Assembly: GCF_014649775.1 (NCBI RefSeq)
Contig: NZ_BMTR01000013.1
Location: 213,058 to 277,057, forward strand
From: Streptomyces longisporoflavus
Lineage (GTDB): Bacteria > Actinomycetota > Actinomycetes > Streptomycetales > Streptomycetaceae
Direction of reading: 5' to 3'
DNA length: 64,000 nucleotides
Each line of letters opens with the position of its first letter. Position 1 is the stretch's first letter. The position numbers and the translations under genes were made by a program. Below are positions 34,048 to 41,810 of the stretch, in pieces. The notes below the pieces were generated by a model that was not told the DNA's origin, made no database searches, and was given only the letters and a program-made list of their open reading frames with translations.

Positions 34048-34938
34048 GTGGACTTCCAACTGAGCGAGGACCAGCGGGCCTTGCGGGACGGCTTCCGGGA
34101 CCTCCTCGCGGGGCGGTTCGACGGGACTGCCCTGCGGGCCGCCGTGGACTCCGGGGCTCCCTCGCTGGACCGGGCCCTGTGGCGGGAGCTCGGGGACGCC
34201 GGGTTCTTCGCGCTGCGGGTGCCGGAGGAGGAGGGCGGGGTCGGACTCGGGCTTCCGGAGGCCGTGTTGATCTTCGAGGAGGCGGGCCGTGCGCTGCTTC
34301 CGGGGCCGCTGGTGGCGACGTTCCTCGCGGCGCGCGATGTCGAGGGGGCGGCGCGGGGGGCGGTCGTGGTGACGTCGGTGCTGACGACCGCCGACTCCGG
34401 CGGGCTCGTGCCCTGGCTCGACGAAGCGGACGTGGCCCGGGGGGACGTCTCCGGCGCCGTCCCCCTGCGCTCCGTCGATCCGCTGACGCCGCTGCACCGG
34501 GTGCCCGGCGGCGGAGGGGCGGCGACCCCGCGGCAGCCCGAAGCGGACCTCCTGATCGCCGCCGAGCAGTTGGGAAGCGCCGGGAAGACCTGCGAGATGG
34601 CCGTCCGGTATGCCCGAGAACGTACCCAATTCGGGCAAGCCATCGGGGCTTTCCAGGCCGTCAAGCATCTCTGCGCGCAGATGCTCGTCCGTACCGAGAT
34701 CGCCCGCGCGGCCGTGTACGCCGCGGCCGTCACCGGTGACGCACCGGAGATCGCGGGCGCCAAGCTGCTCGCCGACGAGGCGGCGGTGCGGGGCGCGCGG
34801 GATTGCCTGCAGGTGCACGGCGGGATGGGGTTCACCTGGGAAGCCGACGTGCATCTGCATCTGAAGCGGGCCTGGGTGCGGGCCGGCCTCGGGCAGTCGG
34901 CGGCGGAGGCGGAGGAGGAGCTCGCGGCGGCTCTGTGA
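34048..34938 (+). CDS. acyl-CoA dehydrogenase, short (beta-type) subunit
   Basis: 296-aa dehydrogenase-fold protein, about 80 residues shorter than usual because most of the middle beta-domain is missing (LVPWLDEADVARGDVSGAVP is all that remains). N-terminal DFQLSEDQRALRDGFRDLL and C-terminal RYARERTQFGQAIGAFQAVK and LQVHGGMGFTWEADVHLHLK are conserved. No Glu stands at either catalytic position. It is best read as the non-catalytic partner of the preceding gene in a heterotetramer. GTG 34048 is preferred; GTG 34036 overlaps the previous stop. Confidence 0.85.
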   Translation: MDFQLSEDQRALRDGFRDLLAGRFDGTALRAAVDSGAPSLDRALWRELGDAGFFALRVPEEEGGVGLGLPEAVLIFEEAGRALLPGPLVATFLAARDVEGAARGAVVVTSVLTTADSGGLVPWLDEADVARGDVSGAVPLRSVDPLTPLHRVPGGGGAATPRQPEADLLIAAEQLGSAGKTCEMAVRYARERTQFGQAIGAFQAVKHLCAQMLVRTEIARAAVYAAAVTGDAPEIAGAKLLADEAAVRGARDCLQVHGGMGFTWEADVHLHLKRAWVRAGLGQSAAEAEEELAAAL

Positions 34939-35412
34939 GGCCTGCGCCTCCGTGAGGCCTGCGGGGCCCATGGGGCGACCGGGTGGCGGCTGCCATACGG
35001 AGAGTGATCGACTTGTGGGATTCCCGGAGCGGGAGGAGGCTACTGAGCGTCGATATCGGGTTGTGTCCTATGCGTGACTCGTCACGGCATGGAGTCGGGC
35101 TTCCGCTCCGGTACCTTGTGTGAGATGCGAGTGGTTCTGAGGTCGAGCCATGCCGGTGTTGCCACTGAGGCGGCGCCGGGTCCGGCGATGCGTACCGCTC
35201 GCAGTGCAGGAAGGGGCCATATGCCCGCCTGTTCGACCCCCCACAGCGCGCGTCGCACAGTATGCCGCACGCGTACTCCTTCGCGCTGGAATATGCCTGA
35301 AGCGCTTGTTGGGGTGACTGAACGTCAACCATGCTGTCTCTCAAGGGGATCACGTTCCGTGACCCCTTGGAGTCGCGAGGCGATGTGTCCGCCGGTTCGG
35401 ATGGTGTGAGCG
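34939..35412. promoter_or_regulatory. 474-bp non-coding region upstream of the ATP-binding regulator gene
   Basis: No convincing gene. A perfect palindrome CGTGAC-TC-GTCACG is at 35073-35086. TGAC-N5-GTCA is at 35315-35327. A strong hairpin, CAAGGGG-a-TCACG with CGTGACCCCTTG (35342-35369), stands 43 bp before GTG 35413 and could be an attenuator or protein-binding leader. Otherwise I see nothing. Confidence 0.4.
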
Positions 35413-35937
35413 GTGCAGGTGCTTCATGTTCAGCTGGAAGTCAGGCCCGACCCCGCAGAGGTGGGACGGGCCAGGAGGTGGGCGCGTTCTCGGCTCGCGG
35501 GTTCCGGGATACAGGTCGATGAGCCACTGGCCGAGACGCTGATCCTGCTGATCTCGGAGCTGGTCACCAACGCGGTGGTGCATACGGGCTGCCCGGCCGT
35601 ACTGCGCATGCGGCTTCCCGACGCGCCGGCCGCCCCCGACGCCGGGGAAGCGGCGGGGGACGCGGGCGCCGCCGGGACCGCGCAGGCGGGGCCAGGGACG
35701 GTCCGGGTCGAGGTCGCGGACGCCAGCGCACGGCCGCCGAGGCCGCGGCACGCGGACGGCGACGCGACCAACGGCCGTGGCCTGGAACTCGTCGACGGCC
35801 TCGCCGACCGCTGGGGCTGGCAGACCGAAGGCGCGGGCAAGAGCATCTGGTGCGAGGTGGACCGGTGCGAGTCCGGCGTCGAGGCGGTCGCGTTCGACGG
35901 GACGACGTACGAGGACGTGGCGTACGAGGCCGTCTGA
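35413..35937 (+). CDS. ATP-binding anti-sigma factor kinase-like protein (HATPase_c, RsbW-type)
   Basis: 174-aa stand-alone GHKL ATPase. LAETLILLISELVTNAVVHT is the N-box helix, VRVEVADASARPPRPRHADG the G1 region, and TNGRGLELVDGLADRWGWQT the G2 region. Streptomyces encode dozens of such kinases that phosphorylate STAS antagonists and bind sigma factors. An Ala/Gly-rich insertion (residues ~75-97) separates strand and G1. It is not co-transcribed with an STAS gene; the STAS gene at 26178 is the only candidate in the window. Confidence 0.88.
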   Translation: MQVLHVQLEVRPDPAEVGRARRWARSRLAGSGIQVDEPLAETLILLISELVTNAVVHTGCPAVLRMRLPDAPAAPDAGEAAGDAGAAGTAQAGPGTVRVEVADASARPPRPRHADGDATNGRGLELVDGLADRWGWQTEGAGKSIWCEVDRCESGVEAVAFDGTTYEDVAYEAV

Positions 35938-36365
35938 CCTCCGCGGGGCGCGCAGGTCGCGCAGGTCACGCAGGTTGCGCGGGTCGCTCAGGTTGCGCGG
36001 GCCACGCGGCTCCCGGATGTCGGTGCCGGGCGCCCGCATGCGCCGCTGCGTGCCCCGATGCGCGGCCGTGCGCGGTCGGTACAAAAGCGGCATAATTCCT
36101 TAATCGCCAGACGGGTGTTGACGTACCGTGTCCGATTGATCACGCTTATGTGCAGCGATTCGCCGCGAGGGGACGTCGAGGGACAGTGGCCTGTGGCCCG
36201 ACCTTGACGAGATGTGGGTCGCCGACGGCGCCGGTCCCTTCGTGGCCTCGGGAGGCAGGACTCGCGCGCCGGAGCCGGATGGCGGCGCGCGGCAACGTGC
36301 TCGGGCGGGCTCGTGTGCCGTGGCGCCGCCATCCGAAGGCTCCCGAGGGAAATTCGCTGCCGAAT
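35938..36365. repeat. 428-bp convergent spacer with tandem repeats
   Basis: 35947-36016 holds about six copies of a 10-12 bp unit, GCGCAGGTC/GCGCGGGTC and variants. Beyond it, an AT-richer stretch (36090-36150) contains TTGACG (36118), and short frames such as MCSDSPRGDVEGQWPVARP (36148-36207) that I cannot support as genes. Confidence 0.45.
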
Positions 36366-37325
36366 TCACAGCACCGCGACCGGGGCCACAGGTGTTCCCG
36401 TGCCGCCGATGAACGGCTCCGGCGTCGCGGAGAGCAGGAAGCTGTAGCGGGAAACTTCTGCACAGGCTGTGGACAACTTTTCCAGATTCCAGTTCTGGCC
36501 CTGCAACATGCCCATCTCGACCAGGTGGAGCGCGTGCACGGGCAGCCAGAGGTTCTCCGTCTCGGGCGGGAAGATCTCGAAGGTCAGCGTGTCGTTGGCG
36601 ACCGCCGCGACATCCCGCGCGTGGAACCACTCCGGGGTGCGGATCGAGAGGCCGGGTGACGGGTATGCGTACGCGTGTTTGTCGCAGGCGAGGTAGGTCT
36701 GGATCTGCCCGGTCCGTACGAGGACGATGTCGCCTGCGCGGACGGTGGCCCCCGCGAACTCCTCGGCCTGTTCCAGGTCTTCGGGGGTGACCGCGTGATC
36801 GCCGGGCAGTCGGTCGACGCCCTTGGCGCGGGCGACGTCGAGCAGGACGCCGCGCGAGACGAGGTGCGCGACCTTGTCGATGCCGCTGAACCGGGCGCCG
36901 GTGTGGGCGGTGATGGTGTCGGCGGGGCGGCCGTTGTAGATCTTCCCCGAGTGTGACGCGTGGGTGAGGGCGTCCCAGTGGGTGGCCGCCTGTAGACCCA
37001 TCGTGACCGCGTCGTCGCTGGTGGCGACCGTGCCGGGGCCGAAAAGCTCCTGATTGATCTGCACCATCGTGTGCAGCGGATTGATCCGGCCCGGTATCAG
37101 CCCCGTCTGGACGCCGTCCTCCTTGAGGGGCAGCGCGAGCGGGACGCGGCGGCCGGTGCGGATGGTGGCGGCGGCCTCGCGCACGATCTCGTCGGTGATG
37201 AGGTTGAGGGTGCCGATCTCGTCCTCCGCGCCCCAACGGCCCCAGTTGTTGACGCGCTTGGCGATGTCGTGGAACTCGGGCGGAAGGGCTGATCCGGCGC
37301 TGCCTGTGGATACCGAGTCTGACAT
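36366..37325 (-). CDS. cyclase family protein (kynurenine formamidase-like hydrolase)
   Basis: 319-aa protein of the metal-dependent cyclase/formamidase fold. The metal-binding motif appears as ATHWDALTHASHSGKIYNG, and VRAGDIVLVRTGQIQTYL is a core strand pair. GGAGGA 3 nt before ATG 37325 supports the start. Such hydrolases open cyclic amides or esters or cleave ring-fission products; the substrate is unknown. It is divergent from the SDR gene with operator copy 3 between them, so it is a predicted regulon member. Confidence 0.87.
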   Translation of the reverse strand: MSDSVSTGSAGSALPPEFHDIAKRVNNWGRWGAEDEIGTLNLITDEIVREAAATIRTGRRVPLALPLKEDGVQTGLIPGRINPLHTMVQINQELFGPGTVATSDDAVTMGLQAATHWDALTHASHSGKIYNGRPADTITAHTGARFSGIDKVAHLVSRGVLLDVARAKGVDRLPGDHAVTPEDLEQAEEFAGATVRAGDIVLVRTGQIQTYLACDKHAYAYPSPGLSIRTPEWFHARDVAAVANDTLTFEIFPPETENLWLPVHALHLVEMGMLQGQNWNLEKLSTACAEVSRYSFLLSATPEPFIGGTGTPVAPVAVL

Positions 37326-37372
37326 GGGTCCTCCGCGGGGCTTGTCTTCTGGTGTCTGCCGGGCCATAAAAT

Positions 37373-37387
37373 CTAACGGTCCGTCAG
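37373..37387. promoter_or_regulatory. cluster operator, copy 3
   Basis: CTAACGGTCCGTCAG, 14 of 15 to consensus; centred in the 84-bp gap between the divergent cyclase and SDR genes. Confidence 0.75.
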
Positions 37388-37409
37388 AAACCGCGGGAAG
37401 GGGCCGGAC

Positions 37410-38321
37410 GTGGGGAACTTCTTGGCAGGCAAGGTGGTGGCCGTCACCGGCGCCGGGCGGGGCATCGGCAGGGCGGTCGCGCTCGCCGCGGCGGCCGAGG
37501 GCGCGAAGGTCGTCGTGAACGACTACGGCGTCTCCATGGAGGGCGCCGAACCGACCAGCGAGATAGCCGACGCCGTGGTCAAGGAGATCCAGGCCGCGGG
37601 CGGGGAGGCCGTCGCCGTCGCCGACGACATCTCGACCATGGCGGGCGGGCAGCGGATCGTGGACATCGCGCTCGCCGAGTTCGGACGGATCGACGGTGTG
37701 GTCTGCGTCGCCGGGATCCTGCGCGAGCGGATGCTCTTCAACATGTCCGAGGAAGAGTGGGACCCGGTGGTCGCCACGCATCTGAAGGGCACGTTCACCG
37801 TCTTCCGGGCCGCGTCGGCGGTCATGCGCAAGCAGGGGACGGGCACGCTGATCGGCTTCACCAGCGGCAACCACCAGGGTTCGGTGGCGCAGGCCAACTA
37901 CAGCGCGGCCAAGGGCGGGATCATCTCCCTCGTGCGCAGCGCGGCCCTCGGCCTGCACAAGTACGGGGTGACCGCCAACGCGGTCGCGCCGGTCGCGCGG
38001 ACCCGGATGTCCGCCAACGTGCCCATGGAGCTGAAGGAGATCGGGGAGCCGGAGGACGTGGCCGCGCTCGTCGTCTATCTGCTGAGCGAGCGGGCCAGGG
38101 CGGAGAAGATCACCGGGCAGGTCTACACGGTCGCCGGGCCGAAGATCGCCGTGTGGGCGCAGCCGCGTGAGCTGCGGGCCGGGTACGTCGAGGGCGGCTG
38201 GACCCCGGAGAAGATCGCCGACTTCCTGCCGGGGACGGTGGGGGTCGACCCGATGCCGATGCTGGCGCAGCTGGAGTCGATGGCGAAGGCGGCTGCCGCC
38301 AAAGACCGGCCGAACGCGTAG
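37410..38321 (+). CDS. short-chain dehydrogenase/reductase (Hsd4A/FabG-like)
   Basis: 303-aa NAD(P)-dependent oxidoreductase. The cofactor loop is VTGAGRGIGRAVALAA, and the catalytic residues lie in GFTSGNHQGSVAQANYSAAKGG (Ser/Asn region, Tyr-x3-Lys). It has a ~45-residue C-terminal extension beyond the SDR fold (GGWTPEKIADFLPGTVGVDP) as in beta-hydroxyacyl-CoA/17-beta-hydroxysteroid dehydrogenases of actinobacterial steroid clusters. GTG 37410 has GGGAAGGGG upstream. Likely oxidises a beta-hydroxyacyl-CoA. First gene of a three-gene operon with a dehydrogenase and an alcohol dehydrogenase. Confidence 0.9.
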   Translation: MGNFLAGKVVAVTGAGRGIGRAVALAAAAEGAKVVVNDYGVSMEGAEPTSEIADAVVKEIQAAGGEAVAVADDISTMAGGQRIVDIALAEFGRIDGVVCVAGILRERMLFNMSEEEWDPVVATHLKGTFTVFRAASAVMRKQGTGTLIGFTSGNHQGSVAQANYSAAKGGIISLVRSAALGLHKYGVTANAVAPVARTRMSANVPMELKEIGEPEDVAALVVYLLSERARAEKITGQVYTVAGPKIAVWAQPRELRAGYVEGGWTPEKIADFLPGTVGVDPMPMLAQLESMAKAAAAKDRPNA

Positions 38322-38334
38322 GCCGGGGGCGGCG

Positions 38335-39612
38335 GTGGAATTCGGCTTCGGCCCCGGGGACGAGGAGTTCCGCGCGGAGGCGCGGGCGTGGCTCGGCGAG
38401 CATCTGAGGGGGGCGGCGTTCGCGGAGGCCGTGGGGCGGGGCGGGCCCGGCAGCGAGCACGAGGGGGCGGCGCAACGCCGTGCCTGGGAGCGGGAGTTGG
38501 GGCGGGGCGGATGGATCGGCTTGGGGTGGGGGTCGGGGGAGGGACCGGGGGGTGTGAGGGCCGGCCCCGGTGCGGGGCTGGGTGCGGGTTCTGACGCGGG
38601 GCCGGGAGTGGGGCCGTACGGGAATCGGCGGGCGACGCTGACCCAGCAGGTCGTCTGGGCGGAGGAGTACGCGCGGGCCCGGGCGCCCGGACGGTACGGG
38701 CACATCGGTGAGAACCTGCTGGCCCCGACGCTCCTCGCGCACGGCACGCGGGAGCAGCAGGACGAGTTTCTGCCGCCGATCGCGCGCGGCGACGCGCTGT
38801 GGTGCCAGGGGTACAGCGAGCCCGGCGCCGGGTCGGATCTCGCGGGGCTGCGGACGGCGGCGGTACGGGACGGCGACGCCTACCGCGTCACCGGGCAGAA
38901 GATCTGGACCTCGCTCGCGCACGAGGCCGACTGGTGCTTCGTGCTCGCGCGTACGGAGGCGGGGTCCCGCGGTCACCGGGGGATTTCCTTTCTGCTGGTG
39001 CCGATGGATCAGCCGGGGCGTATCGAGGTGCGGCCCATAAGGCAGTTGACGGGGACGAGCGAGTTCAACGAGGTCTTCTTCGACGGCGCGATCGCGCGGG
39101 CGTCGCACGTCGTGGGGGGCGTCGGCAACGGGTGGCGTGTCGCCATGGGGCTGCTCGGATTCGAGCGCGGGGTCTCCACGCTCGTGCAGCAGATCGGGTT
39201 CGCGCAGGAGCTTGAGGGCGTGGTCCGGGAGGCCGTCGACAGCGGGGCCGCCGACGACCCCGTGCTGCGGGACCGGCTCGTACGGCAGTGGGCGGAGTTG
39301 CGGGTCATGCGGTGGAACGCGCTGCGTACGTTGGGCAGTTCGGGGGGCGGCGCGGACGCGGGGGCGCCGAGCGTGGCCAAGTTGCTGTGGGGCCGCTGGC
39401 ATCAGCGGCTGGGGGAGCTGGCCATGGGGGTGCGGGGGGCCGCGGCGGCGGTCGGGCCCGCGGACTGGAGCGAGGGCTCCCCGTACGAACTGGACGCACT
39501 TCAGCGGCTTTTCCTCTTCACGCGGGCCGACACCATCTACGGCGGCTCGGACGAGATTCAGCGGAACATCATCGCCGAGCGCGTGCTCGGCCTGCCGAGG
39601 GAGGCGCGATGA
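38335..39612 (+). CDS. acyl-CoA dehydrogenase with Gly-rich insertion
   Basis: 425-aa acyl-CoA dehydrogenase. WCQGYSEPGAGSDLAGLRT, FERGVSTLV (a Glu at the IVD-type position) and YGGSDEIQRNIIAERVLGLP are conserved, so it is probably catalytic. Between GWIGLGWGSG and RRATLTQQVVWAEEYARARA lies a ~25-residue Gly/Ala/Pro-rich stretch (GAGLGAGSDAGPGVGPYG) where relatives have a short PTAYGGRG-like loop; it is encoded by a GC-rich DNA repeat. GTG 38335 follows the SDR stop by 13 bp. The 3' end overlaps the next gene by 4 bp. Confidence 0.9.
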   Translation: MEFGFGPGDEEFRAEARAWLGEHLRGAAFAEAVGRGGPGSEHEGAAQRRAWERELGRGGWIGLGWGSGEGPGGVRAGPGAGLGAGSDAGPGVGPYGNRRATLTQQVVWAEEYARARAPGRYGHIGENLLAPTLLAHGTREQQDEFLPPIARGDALWCQGYSEPGAGSDLAGLRTAAVRDGDAYRVTGQKIWTSLAHEADWCFVLARTEAGSRGHRGISFLLVPMDQPGRIEVRPIRQLTGTSEFNEVFFDGAIARASHVVGGVGNGWRVAMGLLGFERGVSTLVQQIGFAQELEGVVREAVDSGAADDPVLRDRLVRQWAELRVMRWNALRTLGSSGGGADAGAPSVAKLLWGRWHQRLGELAMGVRGAAAAVGPADWSEGSPYELDALQRLFLFTRADTIYGGSDEIQRNIIAERVLGLPREAR

Positions 39613-40688
39613 GGGGTGTCGTTTTCGACAGGAGCAGGGCCGGGGGTATCGGGGGTGGCGGGGCCGAGGTCGTCGATGACCTGGAGGTACGGGATCCGGG
39701 GCCGGGGGAGGTGTTGGTGGCCATCGCGGCCGCGGGCCTGTGCCACAGCGACCTGTCGGTGATCGACGGGACCATTCCGTTTCCCTCGCCGGTGGTGCTC
39801 GGGCATGAGGGGGCGGGGGTGGTGGAGACGGTCGGTGCGGGCGTGACGCATGTGGGCGCGGGTGATCACGTCGCCCTTTCGACCATCGCCAGCTGCGGTA
39901 CGTGCGGGGAGTGCAACCGGGGGCGGCCGACGATGTGCCGGCGGGCCATCGGGATGCCGGACCAGCCGTTCTCGCGGGGCGGCGAGCCGGTCTACCAGTT
40001 CGCCGCGAACTCCGCCTTCGCGGAACGCACGGTGGTCAAGGCCGTGCAGGCCGTGAAGATCCCGCAGGACATTCCGCTGACGTCGGCGGCTCTGATCGGA
40101 TGCGGGGTGGTGACGGGGGTCGGTGCTGCCCTGAATCGCGCGAAGGTGGACCGCGGGGACAGCGTGGTGGTGATCGGTACGGGGGGCATCGGGCTGAACG
40201 TGCTGCAAGGGGCGAGGATCGCCGGGGCCACGCGGATCGTTGCGGTCGACGCCAACCCCGGGAAGGAGGGGGTCGCGCGGCAGTTCGGCGCGACGCACTT
40301 CTTCTCATCGGTGGAGGCGGAGGGGGTGCGGGAGGTGCTGCCGACGGGGGCGGACCATGTCTTCGAGTGCGTGGGGCGGGTCGAGCTGATCCGCCGGGCG
40401 GTAGACCTCCTCGACCGCCACGGCCAGGCGATCCTCCTGGGGGTGCCGCCGGCCACGGCCGAGGCGTCGTTCCTGGTCTCGTCGCTGTTCCTGGACAAGT
40501 CCATACTCGGCTGCCGTTACGGGTCCGCACGACCGCAACGCGACTTCGCGCTGTACGCGGAGCTGTACCGGGAAGGCCGCCTCCTCCTCGACGAGCTGGT
40601 GACGGAGACGTACCCGGTGGAGGACTTCGCCAAGGCGGTGGGCGACGCGGAGGCGGGGCGGGTGGCGCGGGGGGTACTTACGTTCTGA
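39609..40688 (+). CDS. zinc-dependent alcohol dehydrogenase (AdhD-like)
   Basis: 359-aa medium-chain dehydrogenase. Catalytic-zinc ligands are in GLCHSD and GHEGAGVVE, the structural zinc site in CGTCGECNRGRPTMC, and the NAD-binding loop in VIGTGGIGLNVLQ. The stop/start overlap (ATGA) couples it to the dehydrogenase. A short Gly-rich insertion (SRAGGIGGGGAEVV) follows the first strand. Likely interconverts an alcohol and an aldehyde of the degraded side chain, or scavenges formaldehyde-type products. Last gene of the SDR operon. Confidence 0.92.
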   Translation: MRGVVFDRSRAGGIGGGGAEVVDDLEVRDPGPGEVLVAIAAAGLCHSDLSVIDGTIPFPSPVVLGHEGAGVVETVGAGVTHVGAGDHVALSTIASCGTCGECNRGRPTMCRRAIGMPDQPFSRGGEPVYQFAANSAFAERTVVKAVQAVKIPQDIPLTSAALIGCGVVTGVGAALNRAKVDRGDSVVVIGTGGIGLNVLQGARIAGATRIVAVDANPGKEGVARQFGATHFFSSVEAEGVREVLPTGADHVFECVGRVELIRRAVDLLDRHGQAILLGVPPATAEASFLVSSLFLDKSILGCRYGSARPQRDFALYAELYREGRLLLDELVTETYPVEDFAKAVGDAEAGRVARGVLTF

Positions 40689-40729
40689 GCGGGGGACTCA
40701 CATTCTCAGGGGCCTCGCAGGGGGAGTGG

Positions 40730-41740
40730 TCAAAGGGTCCGGCGTGCGAACGTGCGGCGGTACGCCGTGGGGGTGACGCCCAGGGCCGTCTGCAGGTGCT
40801 GCCGCATGGACTGCGGGGTGCCGAAGCCCGACCCCCGGGCGACCTGGTCGACGGAGAGGTCGCTGGACTCCAGGAGATGCCGGGCCCGCTCCACCCGCTG
40901 CTGCGCGAGCCACTGCCCGGGACTGATGCCCACCTCCTCGCGGAACCGGCGCGTGAAGGTGCGCACGGACATGGACTCCTGTTCCGCCATGTCACGGAGC
41001 TGGATCGGCTCGTGGAGGCGGGCGAGCGCCCACGCCCGAGCCGAGGCCGTGGTGGCCAATTGCGGTTCAGGGACGGGGCGTTGGATGTACTGGGCCTGCC
41101 CCCCGTCCCGGTGCGGAGGCACCACCGTACGGCGGGCGACGTCGTTGGCGACCGCCGATCCGTGGTCGCTGCGTACGACGTGTACGCAAAGGTCGATCCC
41201 CGCCGCCACCCCGGCCGACGTCAGTACGTCCCCGTCGTCGATGAACAGCACCTCCGCGTCCACCTTGACCTGCGGGAAAAGGCGCTGGAAGTGCTCGGCC
41301 GACGCCCAGTGCGTCGTCGCCGCGCGGCCGTCGAGATAGCCCGCGGCGGCGAGGACGTAACCGCCCGTGCAGATGGAGATGAGGCGCGTGCCCGGCTCGA
41401 TGTGGGCCAGGGCCGCCGCCAGTTCGTCGGTCAGGCGGCCTTCCTCGTAGACCGGACCGAGTTCGTACGAGGCCGGGATCACGACCGTGTCGGCGGTCGC
41501 CAGAGACTCCGGGCCGTTCTCCACGAGGATCGAGAAGTCGGCGTCCGAACGCACCGGGCCCGGCGGGCGGACCGAGGCCGTCACGGTCTCGTACAGCCGC
41601 TCGCCGTCGGCGGTCCGCGCGCGGCCGAAGATCCGCTGCGGGATGCCGAGCTCGAAAGGGATGACGCCGTCCATGGCCAGGACCACCACGCGGTGCGGGG
41701 CGCTGCCGGTAGCTGAGGCGGCTGAAGCGGCTGAGGGCAT
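40730..41740 (-). CDS. GlxA-family AraC-type transcriptional regulator
   Basis: 336-aa regulator with an N-terminal DJ-1/PfpI-like domain (VVVLAMDGVIPFELGIPQRI, LISICTGGYVLAAAGYLDGR with the nucleophile-elbow Cys) and a C-terminal AraC DNA-binding domain (MSVRTFTRRFREEVGISPGQ, VARGSGFGTPQSMRQHLQ). It is divergent from an MFS transporter with only 70 bp between, the usual layout for local control of the transporter. No cluster operator is present there, so it probably forms a separate regulatory island. Confidence 0.92.
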   Translation of the reverse strand: MPSAASAASATGSAPHRVVVLAMDGVIPFELGIPQRIFGRARTADGERLYETVTASVRPPGPVRSDADFSILVENGPESLATADTVVIPASYELGPVYEEGRLTDELAAALAHIEPGTRLISICTGGYVLAAAGYLDGRAATTHWASAEHFQRLFPQVKVDAEVLFIDDGDVLTSAGVAAGIDLCVHVVRSDHGSAVANDVARRTVVPPHRDGGQAQYIQRPVPEPQLATTASARAWALARLHEPIQLRDMAEQESMSVRTFTRRFREEVGISPGQWLAQQRVERARHLLESSDLSVDQVARGSGFGTPQSMRQHLQTALGVTPTAYRRTFARRTL

Positions 41741-41810
41741 GGCCCGATCCTAGCCAATGCTGTCCTCTCGGCCACTCGTCCGGGCAAGCGGGAATCCGGA
41801 TGCTGTTGCC

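Noticed and set aside
34832..35353. Minus-strand frame of 173 codons upstream of the ATP-binding regulator
   Set aside because: It overlaps the dehydrogenase subunit gene, shows no domain, and its composition is unlike neighbouring genes.
35947..36016. Short intergenic repeat as CRISPR or origin iterons
   Set aside because: Units of 10-12 bp without spacers, no cas or replication genes, decaying GC-rich slippage pattern.
36148..36659. Short plus-strand frames in the convergent spacer
   Set aside because: They run into the antisense of the cyclase gene or stop after 19 codons; no family resemblance.
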